Shown in pieces: positions 8,501 to 14,682 of a stretch of DNA of 33,829 nucleotides. Source of the stretch: an archaeon. Lineage in GTDB: Archaea; Aenigmatarchaeota; Aenigmatarchaeia; GW2011-AR5. The stretch spans positions 1-33,829 of the forward strand of contig JACPVU010000008.1 in the NCBI GenBank assembly GCA_016191585.1, given 5' to 3'. The position numbers and the translations under genes were made by a program. Below the pieces are notes generated by a model that saw only the letters and a list, made by a program, of their open reading frames with translations, had not been told where the DNA came from and did not search any database. Position 1 is the first letter of the stretch, and every line of letters starts with the position of its first letter.

Positions 8501-10856
8501 AATAGTACCAACTGTTACAAGCACGGCTTCATCAACGTCCACGATAAGCACTTTGAACATAACTGGTATCAACAAGCTTGGTGCAACAACCGACATAGGC
8601 GCGACAAACGTTGTTGTCATGGTCTACAATATAACATCGTCAAGCGAGCAGATGAACCTTACAGCGATAAACATAACAAGGACAGGAACAGCAGTAGACG
8701 GAGATATCGTTGCTGTCGGATTGTATAATAACACGGCTGATACAGTGCTGGCAAATTCCACGCTGTTGAGATGGAATACATCCTCACCTGTGAATGGTGT
8801 GTACAACTTTACTGGTGCCAGTTTGCTGAATATATCTTCAAACAGCTTCCAGCACCTTCTCGTAGTGTTTAATATTTCAAGCAGCGCAACAGGAGGACGC
8901 ACATTCGGAATATCGCTCGGCTCAACAAATATGAGCATCACGTCAGGAACAAGCGGATACTCTGTCACGCCCCAGACGCTGACGTCAGCCGGCTCGAATA
9001 TATCAACAATAGCAGGCACACTCACAATAACAGGAACCACACGTGTGGCGGCAACAACAGCAATAGAAACCAAGAATATCACTGTTGTAACATTTAACAT
9101 ATCCGCTACAAGCGAGCAGATGAACATATCAGAGATACTGATTACAAGGACAGGAAACATAAATGACGGAGACATAGCATCTGTCTCATTATATAACGAT
9201 ACTATAAACGACGGCGTGTTCAACGGAACAGAGACACTGCTCAGCATCAAGACTACAAGCTCAAGCGGAAAATATAACTTCTCAGGCTTGTCGCTGGCAA
9301 TACCGTCAGGCGGCTCCAGGATACTATTGGTAGTGGTTAACACGACAGCAACTGCTGCAGGAGGCCACACGTTTGGCATGGGAATAAATGTCTCTGCTGA
9401 TGTCGCAACGATTGGCGGATCATCAGGACAGACTGTTGCAGAATCAATAACAACGGGATTATCAGATAATTCAACACTGTACGGAAACCTTACAATAACA
9501 GGGACAAATAAGATATCGCAATACATGGCAGCCGGGGCAGTGAACGTGTCTGTGATAAGCTATTCATTCACAGCATTCGGCGAGACAATGAATATCAACA
9601 ACTTCAGCCTGACAAGAACTGGAACCGCAGGCGACGGCGACATACTTGCTGTCGGCCTGTTCAATGCAACTAATGATGACGGTGTATTAAATGCAACAGA
9701 GACGCTCGTAAGATGGAACCTTACAATGTCCGGCTCTGTGTATAACTTCTCTGCTGCTCCATTGTTCACTGTCACGAACGGCACGACGCAGGTGCTTATA
9801 GTGGTCGCAAATGTTTCATCAGGCGCAGTAGGCGGCAGGACATTCGGGCTGACGACATCCACTGCGAACATGACAGTGGTAGGCGCCTCTTCTAGCGTTG
9901 CGATAACACCGACTGTGGCAACTCTGGGCTCGAACACGTCAACGACAACGGCCGATTCAAGCGCTCCGACAATAACAGCAACAGCACCAACCACAGCAGC
10001 AAAGGTCACAACAGCTACGCCGGCACTGCTTGTGAACACAAGCGAGAACGCAGTATGCAAATTTGATACTTCCAGTAAGGTATATGCAAGCATGGCAAAT
10101 ATAATGGACGGAAGCGGAACAACGCACAACTATACATTAGCATCATTAACGAACGGCGTATATACTTACTATGTAAGATGTCAGGACACATACGGAAACG
10201 TAATGACAACTTCAGAACCAATAAACTTTGAGGTCAACGCAACTGACACAGCTGCTCCGGTAATAACAGCTACAGCACCTACAACAGCTGCAACCGTTAC
10301 AACAAGTACGCCGGCACTGCTTGTCAACACAAGCGAAACAGCAACCTGCAAGTTTGACACTTCTGACACAACGTATGCAAGCATGTCAAGCACGTTTACA
10401 GGCAGCGGGTCAACAGCACATAATTACACGTTGTCTTCACAGAATGATGGTGTCAAGGCTTACTATGCAAGATGCCAGGACACAGCAGGCAATGTCATGA
10501 CGTCCTCTTCTGTCATATGGTTCAGTATTGATACGACGGGAAACTACAATTACACGCAGCCGACAACAGGATACTTCAGCACAGGATGGAAGACGTTATT
10601 CATACCAACGCAGACGATAATGGAATCCACGGGCAAGACATCTGCAGCAACTGGCAGCTTCAACTTCACTTCCATCTTATCCAGCATGGGCTCGAACTGG
10701 AACTATATGTATTATAACGTCAACGGTTCCAGCAGCGGATGGGTGCTCGCGACAAGGACAGACCCTGGCGGCTCGACGCTGAAGTATGTGAACAACACGA
10801 ACGACAAGCCGTACTACATAAACGTAACGGCATCCAACGTGAGATTTACGCTCTGA
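2508..10856 (+). CDS. Giant secreted repeat protein (putative surface adhesin or S-layer-like)
   Basis: A 2782-residue extracellular protein. Residues 1-45 form a basic stretch and one hydrophobic segment (signal peptide or signal anchor). About 45-300 are two CARDB/DUF11-like beta domains with Cys pairs. About 303-925 and 1074-2480 carry 13 repeats of about 155 residues built around ITGIN, VxxxVYNITATGEAMNLT, LYN and SATGGRTFG. A further DUF11-like domain (about 926-1073) sits between repeats 4 and 5. About 2485-2676 are two Ig-like domains, each with CKFDTS and RCQDT cysteines, before a C-terminal domain of about 105 residues. Asn-X-Ser/Thr sites are very frequent, implying heavy N-glycosylation. 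I see no C-terminal membrane helix, so attachment would need the N-terminal helix or another protein. The exact role (adhesion, layer, stalk) cannot be read from sequence. Confidence 0.85.
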   Translation: MEKSMKGLLKGSHKGLMTGAIFVLAIALVLGVLYVTTVSASHSTATTVAPAGPVDTSQAIQLNFTITRTGADNFTRININFTAAGWGVPSSNNSITCSNSGSTQWNASLPGGGIVRCFADVADINFTGTTFNITVSGTASPAAPQTSTFTINTTDDTGITNVSTVAITVTQLFANATLNDTVAEISSAKAYTFTIGNNGTDEINRIIITYTNAAFADPSAGNIVCPSISGSWGSASVDADLNTITCTNSGGQNLVSGQSTTITVGSFTAPATAGVKTFDIDARGNLGGNFSLQANRPTVTVYGTMALTSVDRASGATTVAIGAANKIMGQINLSSTGEAISSIAIRVNTVATNLNDLSRIMVYNDTGCNGTIDASNDFIQVSDTVNQSMVLTLASTGNIPSGKAQCYLIAYNISATATGGDTIKISVGGTNTTGTGDSSSQTITSTGSAFGSSTVTIFGALNISGTNRVATTKQIGTSNVLVITYNFTATSEDMNVTNIQLTRTGTSQDADVTAVALYNETNINDGVLNGTETLIGWKTASPNGVYNFTNMNFIVKSGATNYQTLLIILNLSSSATAGRTFGVELTPTNVSTTSITSAQAITETVTTGASTASKIYGTSAIIGINQNPATTVIASNNVVTIIYNITATGEQMNLTAINITRLGSMAGSTNTNISSIGLYNNSVGDTALGNATLMRWNATEPVNGVYVFNISADDSTDILNISSGGSQLLFVVFNITPDATGGQTFGANIATANLSMLGSASGVVITPTLTSSNSSLSTIYGNFSVVVADLTPTNVDQSQEAGIISLAFKALGEAMNIKELNATMVNTNNNDVTAAKLYEDTDTSSSYTSGDTLITTAALSGNVARFGSGATNGIYNVSRGLTKTLIITYVINASATASNTVDAQVVGAGNITVTGALSGVAITTIGAFALNPAGTSNILALSATAVVNDTTQQINLRKNLKFTITNPSGGDSINEIRVNYSISGYADTETANLTCPTIGAGAWDKTIDSNGKVVKCTKTSIASALAAGANADVSIASFLAPATAGSKVFDITVNGSAGGNFTLSSSRPTMTVYGTLSLTGTNRVASTRQIGTTNVTIITYNLTAAGEAMNVSAIQLTRTGSVQDADISAVGLYNDTSNEGVYNATETLIGWNTTSNGVYTFSNINLIVPSAGSQILLIVFNLSSSATGGRTFGVEVIAANVTTTGVSSSQSITETVTTGASTASTIFGTSAITGINRLTPTVNVSSTNVPVIIYNITATGEQMNLTAINITQLGTSAGPTNTNITAVGLYNNSAGTDLATATLMKWNATRPTNGVYVFNISADDGTSILNVSAGGTQYLFVVFNISGTADVTFGKTVGANIATANLSMLGSASGVAITPTLTSSNSSLATIVGTSSITGINKAGASNNVSTSNVAIIVYNITATGEAMTLSNLNITRLGTATAADIAAVGVYNNSVTTSATDSTLIGWNSSSPTGLIYNFSATSLAAVAAGSNQHIIVVFNLSSSATGGRTFGANIATVNLTLTGATSSQAITPTLASSNSSTPTIFGTTSLTGINQVTATTNISSTNAAVMVYNITATGEAMNITEFNITMTGTATAADIPVIALYNSSTSTSITGATAVSTNGTRTGINVRFAGTPAVAVAAGGYQHLIVVVNVAAGATAGNTFGVNTATANMTFRGGTSNIEAVPVVSTTASSTSTIIGTSTITGINQVSGTTNASSSNVAIVVFNLTATGEAMNLSEINITMLGSALAADVTTVALYNSSTGTSITGATAISANGTRSGIMVNFTKTAEAPLVAVAAGGYQHLIVAFNVASAATGGRTFGAASTTANMTVISGTTGQNIKPSTQAALTSTTSTIYGTSAITGIDKQVTMNPAGTNNIAVVVYNITAMGEAVNLSYLNITRLGTATAADIAAVGVYNNSVTTSATGSTLIGWNSSSPSGLVYSFSGTPIVTVAAGSNQHIIVVFNLSSSAIGGRTFGANIATANLTMVGGTTNNAIVPTVTSTASSTSTISTLNITGINKLGATTDIGATNVVVMVYNITSSSEQMNLTAINITRTGTAVDGDIVAVGLYNNTADTVLANSTLLRWNTSSPVNGVYNFTGASLLNISSNSFQHLLVVFNISSSATGGRTFGISLGSTNMSITSGTSGYSVTPQTLTSAGSNISTIAGTLTITGTTRVAATTAIETKNITVVTFNISATSEQMNISEILITRTGNINDGDIASVSLYNDTINDGVFNGTETLLSIKTTSSSGKYNFSGLSLAIPSGGSRILLVVVNTTATAAGGHTFGMGINVSADVATIGGSSGQTVAESITTGLSDNSTLYGNLTITGTNKISQYMAAGAVNVSVISYSFTAFGETMNINNFSLTRTGTAGDGDILAVGLFNATNDDGVLNATETLVRWNLTMSGSVYNFSAAPLFTVTNGTTQVLIVVANVSSGAVGGRTFGLTTSTANMTVVGASSSVAITPTVATLGSNTSTTTADSSAPTITATAPTTAAKVTTATPALLVNTSENAVCKFDTSSKVYASMANIMDGSGTTHNYTLASLTNGVYTYYVRCQDTYGNVMTTSEPINFEVNATDTAAPVITATAPTTAATVTTSTPALLVNTSETATCKFDTSDTTYASMSSTFTGSGSTAHNYTLSSQNDGVKAYYARCQDTAGNVMTSSSVIWFSIDTTGNYNYTQPTTGYFSTGWKTLFIPTQTIMESTGKTSAATGSFNFTSILSSMGSNWNYMYYNVNGSSSGWVLATRTDPGGSTLKYVNNTNDKPYYINVTASNVRFTL
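3415..9955 (+). repeat. Thirteen tandem coding repeats of about 465 bp
   Basis: Units begin near 3415, 3880, 4360, 4849, 5728, 6190, 6685, 7150, 7612, 8086, 8551, 9016 and 9484. Most are diverged, but some share exact DNA: 53 nt at 4428-4480 equals 6261-6313, and 55 nt at 6805-6859 equals 8206-8260. The block 'DUF11-like domain plus two or three repeats' appears twice (from about 3030 and from about 5300), which points to a larger duplication on top of single-unit ones. Short-read assembly could easily miscount units here. Confidence 0.85.
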
Positions 10857-10889
10857 TTGACGGATAGATGGTTATTTTTATATTTTCAT

Positions 10890-10915
10890 GATTTTTATTA
10901 AGGCAATAAAAAATC
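10890..10915 (+). terminator. Terminator-like hairpin after the giant gene
   Basis: GATTTTTATT (10890-10899) can pair with the AATAAAAAATC run at 10905-10915, one base bulged, around a short AAGGC-containing loop. It lies 34 bp after the stop codon, within the leader of the next gene. A T-rich stretch at 10872-10884 (TTTTTATATTTT region) may be that gene's TATA box. Two further stems follow and compete: AATCCTG (10912-10918) with CAGGATT (10945-10951), or the small palindrome CAGGA/TCCTG (10945-10956). Confidence 0.35.
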
Positions 10916-10989
10916 CTGAACCGAAAAACCGAATGAAAAGACGGCAGGATTTCCTGTGCTTACTGCAGCATCAAAATGGGGTTGTGTCA

Positions 10990-12144
10990 ATGAATAAATT
11001 TTTAATCTGTACAATGATAGCATTAATGCTCGTACCAGTTTCTTTTGCAGCGTCGCCTGTCTTTTTCCGCGGATATGCGTTCCTTGACGGCTCAACAGCT
11101 GCAAACGGCACGGTTGTAGAGGTCTTCATAAATAATGCGTCAACGTCCTCAGCAGGCGTTTCCATAGGACAGGGAGTTCTTGCAGACGTGACGCCGCAGG
11201 GGCGCTACGTAATTTCTTTTGAGGCAAGCACAGGCGATAATATTACTTTTAAGATAAACAGCGCAGCACTTGTGGCTGCAAACGGCACGAACACTTCTGC
11301 GCAACAAATCACTGCAGGCATGTTTGTTGTCGAGAACTTTAATTTATCAGCGAACAGCTCTGCGAACGGCGTTGCATGCACGTACGCATCCGGATGCTCG
11401 GGCGGATACTGCGTACATAACATATGCAGAGCAGCGTCAACAAACTGCGGCGACGGCTACTGCGACACAGGCGAGTCTTGTTCAACAGATAATTCTGCAT
11501 GCTCGGCAAGTCAATCCTGTACAAATGGCTGCCAGACAACAGCAACAACGACAACATCTAGCAGCGGAAGCGGCGGAGGCGGTGCTGTTTCCTTGCCGTC
11601 AACAACTGCAAGCGCAGGGTCAATAGCAAGCGGCGAGACAAAGAGCGTTGCAATAACAGAAGCATCCCTTCCAGTCACTACAATAGAGCTTACAGCCAGC
11701 CAGTCAGTGTCAGCTGTGTCTGTCACTGTAAAAGAATCGAGCGCGCCTTCGACTGCGAATATTGTCATATCTTCCTCGTCAGGATCTGTCTACAAGTACA
11801 TGGAAATAACCCAGACAGCCCCGTCTACGTCGATATCGAACGCAAAGATAAAATTCAAGGTGCCAAAATCGTGGCTTGACCTGAACAAGATAGGCGCGTC
11901 TACTGTTGCTTTGAACAGGCTTGCAGGAACAACATGGAGCAAATTGCCGACAACAAAATTATCTGAAGATACATTGAATGTTTATTACGAGGCAGAAACG
12001 CCGGGCTTCTCGACGTTTGCTGTTACTGGCCTGAAGACTATCGGTTTTCTTGACATCATCAGCAAGATTGACGACTACTACAAGAACAAGGTAAGCTTCC
12101 TCAGCGTGATAGATTTCATAGATTTATATTATAAAAACAAATAG
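10990..12144 (+). CDS. Secreted PGF-pre-PGF domain protein without membrane anchor
   Basis: A 384-residue secreted protein. It has a signal peptide (MNKFLICTMIALMLVPVSFA), a beta domain resembling carboxypeptidase-regulatory modules to about residue 125, then a Cys-rich stretch (about 127-184, with CGDGYCDTGESC). A Ser/Gly linker leads to a PGF-pre-PGF domain (about 200-347) ending in the family's YYEAETPGFSTFAV motif. Family members normally continue into a transmembrane helix. This one instead ends with two similar short helices, KIDDYYKNK and FIDLYYKNK, which may be a dockerin-like or sorting tail (inference). The frame is open from 10888, but the signal peptide fixes the start at 10990; the extra 34 residues lack signal features. 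The stop codon overlaps the ribosome-binding site of the next gene, so the two are translated as an operon. Confidence 0.85.
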   Translation: MNKFLICTMIALMLVPVSFAASPVFFRGYAFLDGSTAANGTVVEVFINNASTSSAGVSIGQGVLADVTPQGRYVISFEASTGDNITFKINSAALVAANGTNTSAQQITAGMFVVENFNLSANSSANGVACTYASGCSGGYCVHNICRAASTNCGDGYCDTGESCSTDNSACSASQSCTNGCQTTATTTTSSSGSGGGGAVSLPSTTASAGSIASGETKSVAITEASLPVTTIELTASQSVSAVSVTVKESSAPSTANIVISSSSGSVYKYMEITQTAPSTSISNAKIKFKVPKSWLDLNKIGASTVALNRLAGTTWSKLPTTKLSEDTLNVYYEAETPGFSTFAVTGLKTIGFLDIISKIDDYYKNKVSFLSVIDFIDLYYKNK

Positions 12145-12149
12145 GTGAT
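12144..12149 (+). promoter_or_regulatory. Ribosome-binding site GGTGAT for the gene at 12153
   Basis: GGTGAT, complementary to the archaeal 16S rRNA tail, begins on the last base of the previous stop codon and lies 3 nt before the ATG at 12153. It settles the start there and not at the in-frame TTG 12150. Confidence 0.75.
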
Positions 12150-12152
12150 TTG

Positions 12153-12914
12153 ATGAAAAAAATAATGATAGCTGTTTTGATGTTTGTGCTTATGGGCACG
12201 GCTGCCTTTGCTGTCACGGTGGACAGGAGCATGCCTTCTTCTGTTGACCCTTCATCTTCATTTACAGTTTCGTTTAATATTAATCCGGAAGGCACTCTTA
12301 CAGGATTCGACCTTGCTGATTTTGTTCCAAATGGATGGAATTTGAATGACTGGTCTGTGACAGGATACTTGAAATCTGACATCACATACGACAGCCAGTC
12401 GAAAGAATATCAGGGCGCAACAAGGAACGTGCTTCACTGGAAATTCAACAAGAACATGACATCAGCAGCGACGCTGACTTATACGATGAGCGCGCCTTCA
12501 ACCACAGGGACGTATGATCTCATTGCATTATGGCTGTACCCTGGCGGATTCAACTCCAAGACTTCCAGCTTGGCTGTTGGAACACAGCAAGCGCAGCCAC
12601 AGCCTCAACCACAGCCAGAACCGCAACCGCCTGTGCAGGTAGTATGCGGCAACAACGCTGTTGAATCAGGAGAAGAATGCGACGGCACTGACCTTTCGGG
12701 ACAGACCTGCATTACAAAAGGATTCCAGGCAGGGACACTGAAATGTACGAACTGCAGGTTTGATTCCAGTGAATGCGGATCCATAGCACCTGTTCCAGGA
12801 TTTAATCTAGGTGCTGACCAGTCTATGACAGTGTACGCAATTGTCGCGATAGTGATCATAGCTGTTGCAGGCTACTGGTACTACCGCAAGCCGAAGAAAG
12901 TTGCAAATGTATAA
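12153..12914 (+). CDS. Membrane-anchored surface protein with cohesin-like and Cys-rich domains
   Basis: A 253-residue protein with a clear secretion layout: signal peptide (about 1-20, ending TAAFA), then one beta domain (about 21-144) of the kind found in cohesin-like archaeal proteins, with SVDPSSSFTVSFNI near its start. A Pro-Gln linker (QPQPQPQPEPQPP) leads to a Cys-rich module (about 165-208, CGNNAVESGEECDG to the final SSEC) like those in other archaeal surface proteins. It ends in one C-terminal transmembrane helix (about 221-244) with a basic RKPKK tail inside the cell. It overlaps the regulatory region of the preceding PGF-type gene and is probably co-transcribed. If the beta domain is a true cohesin and the upstream protein's C-terminal helices are dockerin-like, the pair could bind each other; this is a guess. 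Confidence 0.8.
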   Translation: MKKIMIAVLMFVLMGTAAFAVTVDRSMPSSVDPSSSFTVSFNINPEGTLTGFDLADFVPNGWNLNDWSVTGYLKSDITYDSQSKEYQGATRNVLHWKFNKNMTSAATLTYTMSAPSTTGTYDLIALWLYPGGFNSKTSSLAVGTQQAQPQPQPQPEPQPPVQVVCGNNAVESGEECDGTDLSGQTCITKGFQAGTLKCTNCRFDSSECGSIAPVPGFNLGADQSMTVYAIVAIVIIAVAGYWYYRKPKKVANV

Positions 12915-12951
12915 TTTTTTCTTTTTTGATGATTTAATTAATCGATTTATG

Positions 12952-12992
12952 CAGATTTGCGCAACATAAGTTATAAGAATTACGCAAATCTG
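12952..12992. other. Inverted repeat, 10-bp arms, 3' of the surface operon
   Basis: CAGATTTGCG (12952-12961) and CGCAAATCTG (12983-12992) are perfect inverted repeats around a 21-nt loop. It follows a T-rich tract (12915-12928) after the stop codon. It may end the surface operon transcript or be a protein-binding site; it lies outside the MITE. Confidence 0.4.
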
Positions 12993-13013
12993 ATATCCAA
13001 TATTGATTATTCT

Positions 13014-13146
13014 GGCTCTGTAGAAATGCTCAAGGAAAGCATCGGTGTGAGGGGTATCGTCTATATATGATACCTCTAGTTGACATATACGTCATGTTGA
13101 CGTATATGTCTACACCGATGCTTTTTCATAGGTTTTCTACAGAGCC
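13014..13146. mobile_element. MITE-like element, 133 bp, with 8-bp target duplication
   Basis: Perfect 13-bp terminal inverted repeats, GGCTCTGTAGAAA (13014-13026) and TTTCTACAGAGCC (13134-13146), are flanked by an exact 8-bp direct repeat ATTATTCT at 13006-13013 and 13147-13154. Inside, AAAGCATCGGTGT (13036-13048) pairs with ACACCGATGCTTT (13112-13124), enclosing two hairpins. One pairs GAGG/TATC (13049-13058) with GATACCTC (13069-13076). The other is a perfect 13-bp stem, 13082-13094 with 13098-13110. There is no coding capacity, so a transposase elsewhere must move it. The 8-bp duplication and GG-TCTGT start recall IS6-family ends; that assignment is inference. Confidence 0.85.
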
Positions 13147-13153
13147 ATTATTC

Positions 13154-13201
13154 TTTAAGACCAACGTCTTAAAAAAATACGTAAAGCTTTATTAAGACGT
13201 T
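13154..13201 (+). promoter_or_regulatory. Operator and promoter of the HEPN/nucleotidyltransferase operon
   Basis: Three copies of the half-site TTAAGAC/GTCTTAA occur here: TTTAAGAC (13154-13161) faces GTCTTAAA (13166-13173) across CAAC, and TTAAGACGTT (13192-13201) mirrors AACGTCTTAA (13163-13172). The last copy overlaps a TATA-like TTTATTAA (13188-13195), centred about 27 nt before the ATG at 13218. A protein bound there would block the promoter, as in autoregulated toxin-antitoxin operons. Which protein binds is unknown; neither partner shows an obvious helix-turn-helix. Confidence 0.55.
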
Positions 13202-13217
13202 AGTACATATAATACGT

Positions 13218-13649
13218 ATGCAGGAACAAAAACATATTGAAGCACTGAAAGAAGTCATGGAAACACTGGAGCAAAGCCTGAAAGATTCACGCGGTCTTTG
13301 TGCATGGCAAAGAAGACTTGCTTCTATGCTGTCATTAGGATCACAACATCTTATAGAGTTTTATTTCCATAGAATGGGTGCTATGAAACCGGGGGCACAA
13401 CTAAAACACGAATGGCTTAAAATGGAAGAAAAAAACCTTAAGATCAGATTGAACGGCATAATGACAAAGTCTGCTTCAAATATCAAAGACTGGAATGAAA
13501 TATTTGCAATAGCCAAAGTAATTGAGACGGATAGAAATGATCTCGTTTATGGTTCAAACATGAAAGATGATGCAAAACTAAGGAGCAAGGTAGAGCACTT
13601 TCTTGACCTGAAAAAAATTGTGGAAAAGAACACGGGTGATATTCTATGA
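13218..13649 (+). CDS. HEPN-like protein (putative toxin of a HEPN/MNT pair)
   Basis: A 143-residue all-helical protein. HEPN proteins are metal-independent RNases that use an Arg-X4-6-His motif; in HEPN/MNT modules the nucleotidyltransferase partner modifies and silences them. Here the C-terminal helix reads RNDLVYGSNM (Arg106-Asn107, Tyr111), matching the usual RN-LVHG arrangement except that Tyr stands where the catalytic His would be. Expression is probably leaderless, starting at the ATG 27 nt after the TATA-like element. The stop codon overlaps the next start (ATGA), typical of these tightly coupled pairs. The substitution may mean an inactive toxin, a different catalytic residue, or that the true motif lies elsewhere. 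The family call leans on the partner gene. Confidence 0.6.
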   Translation: MQEQKHIEALKEVMETLEQSLKDSRGLCAWQRRLASMLSLGSQHLIEFYFHRMGAMKPGAQLKHEWLKMEEKNLKIRLNGIMTKSASNIKDWNEIFAIAKVIETDRNDLVYGSNMKDDAKLRSKVEHFLDLKKIVEKNTGDIL

Positions 13650-14269
13650 CAATGCACGACGATATGCTGAGTTATGCAATAACCTCTTCTGCGTATATAA
13701 TTTCATCGATGTCATATTCCGACAGGAAAAAGATAAAAAATGTCATATTATTTGGAAGCGTTGCGCAAATGAGAACACATGAAGAATCCGACGTGGATAT
13801 ATTTTTTGATACGGACGCACCCCAAACCGTCCAGAATAGAATAAAAACCAGCATAAATAAAATGACCGGGCAGTGGAAAATGACACAGGACGCACTCAGG
13901 TTTAAAATGAAAAAGATTGACAACGATATAAATGTGACCGTTGGCAATCTTGATGAATGGGCAGACCTTCACAGAAGCATTGCGTCATCCGGTATAGTTC
14001 TTTATGGCAAATATGTTTCAAAACAGCTGTCAAAAACCATGCATATCATATTTTCCTGGGAAAATCTCGGAAAAAATAAAGGTGCCATACTAAATAAACT
14101 TTATGGATATAAATCAGGAAAAAAATATTACTCTGGATTACTGGAAAAAAATCACGGAAAAAAACTTGGCAGAGGAACAATCATGATACCTGCAGATAAA
14201 AAAGAAATTATTACGGACATGTTTGAAAAATATGGCATTGATTATTCTATGTTTGAGGTATGGGCATAA
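13646..14269 (+). CDS. MNT-type nucleotidyltransferase (putative antitoxin)
   Basis: A 207-residue protein with the minimal nucleotidyltransferase signature in residues 33-54: ILFGS (Gly37-Ser38) followed by SDVDIFF with Asp49 and Asp51 as metal ligands. In HEPN/MNT pairs this enzyme transfers AMP or another nucleotide to a Tyr on the HEPN toxin. The strand where a third carboxylate is normally seen reads INVTV, so that ligand may be missing or displaced. The C-terminal half (about 125-207) is Lys-rich and longer than in the smallest MNT proteins; I recognise no domain in it. It starts in the ATGA overlap with the HEPN-like gene and shares its promoter. A Tyr at the HEPN active-site position would be a natural substrate for such an enzyme, but this is inference. 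Confidence 0.8.
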   Translation: MTMHDDMLSYAITSSAYIISSMSYSDRKKIKNVILFGSVAQMRTHEESDVDIFFDTDAPQTVQNRIKTSINKMTGQWKMTQDALRFKMKKIDNDINVTVGNLDEWADLHRSIASSGIVLYGKYVSKQLSKTMHIIFSWENLGKNKGAILNKLYGYKSGKKYYSGLLEKNHGKKLGRGTIMIPADKKEIITDMFEKYGIDYSMFEVWA

Positions 14270-14328
14270 ACCGGGTATCGTGCGAACACGTGCAAACTAA
14301 TAAATAACATCTCACATAAGAAATATTC

Positions 14329-14448
14329 ATGCTAACGATTGAAACAGTTGTGGCAATGCTTGCGGCAATGGTGATCATTACTGCAGCAGGCTTTTTTCTT
14401 GTGGTGAGAACAAAGAGGGGACCCACTGATTACGCACACTGTTTGTAG
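14329..14448 (+). CDS. Very small membrane protein (39 residues)
   Basis: An unlisted 39-residue frame with one strong transmembrane helix (ETVVAMLAAMVIITAAGFFLVV) followed by a basic RTKRGP turn and a short tail. A TATA-like TAATAAATAA about 26 nt upstream of the ATG fits a leaderless start. Its stop codon (TAG, 14446-14448) overlaps the GTG start of the next gene by one base, and both proteins are membrane-bound. They may be two subunits made in coupled fashion, or one protein split by a frameshift. No family recognised. Confidence 0.5.
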   Translation: MLTIETVVAMLAAMVIITAAGFFLVVRTKRGPTDYAHCL

Positions 14449-14672
14449 TGGGAATAATATCTGCTGTAACTGGATTTCTAATCGATAATTATGCGCTTAT
14501 CCTGTTAGGTATTTTAATATCGATGATCAGCTTTGCCAACAGGGACACGTGGGAAAAGAACAAGACAAACTGGAAAAAGATCAGCAGGGAAGAAAGAAAG
14601 ATAAGCGCAATAATCATGATGCTGATACTTGCCGTGATCATTATAGGTCTTGCATCATACAGTCTGAGATGA
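14448..14672 (+). CDS. Small two-helix membrane protein
   Basis: A 74-residue protein with two predicted transmembrane helices, about residues 2-28 (IISAVTGFLI, ALILLGILISMISFA) and 53-72 (IIMMLILAVIIIGLA), joined by a charged cytoplasmic-type loop with NKTNWKKISREERK. The GTG start overlaps the stop of the preceding 39-residue gene (TAGTG). Upstream in the same frame a stop occurs within a few codons, so no longer version exists without a frameshift. No known family is recognised; the tiny size and pairing suggest a two-component membrane complex or one disrupted gene. Confidence 0.6.
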   Translation: MGIISAVTGFLIDNYALILLGILISMISFANRDTWEKNKTNWKKISREERKISAIIMMLILAVIIIGLASYSLR

Positions 14673-14682
14673 CATAAGATTG

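Noticed and set aside
8624-9526. Long minus-strand frame of 300 residues (and similar ones across 2630-10393)
   Set aside because: Antisense to the giant gene; Thr/Ala/Ser-rich coding leaves few stops on the other strand, giving Val/Leu-rich artefacts.
3415-9955. CRISPR or non-coding tandem repeat array
   Set aside because: The repeats are long, diverged and keep one reading frame; they encode protein domains.
10888-10989. N-terminal extension of the PGF-type protein
   Set aside because: The true signal peptide begins at 10990; the upstream stretch contains terminator and leader hairpins.
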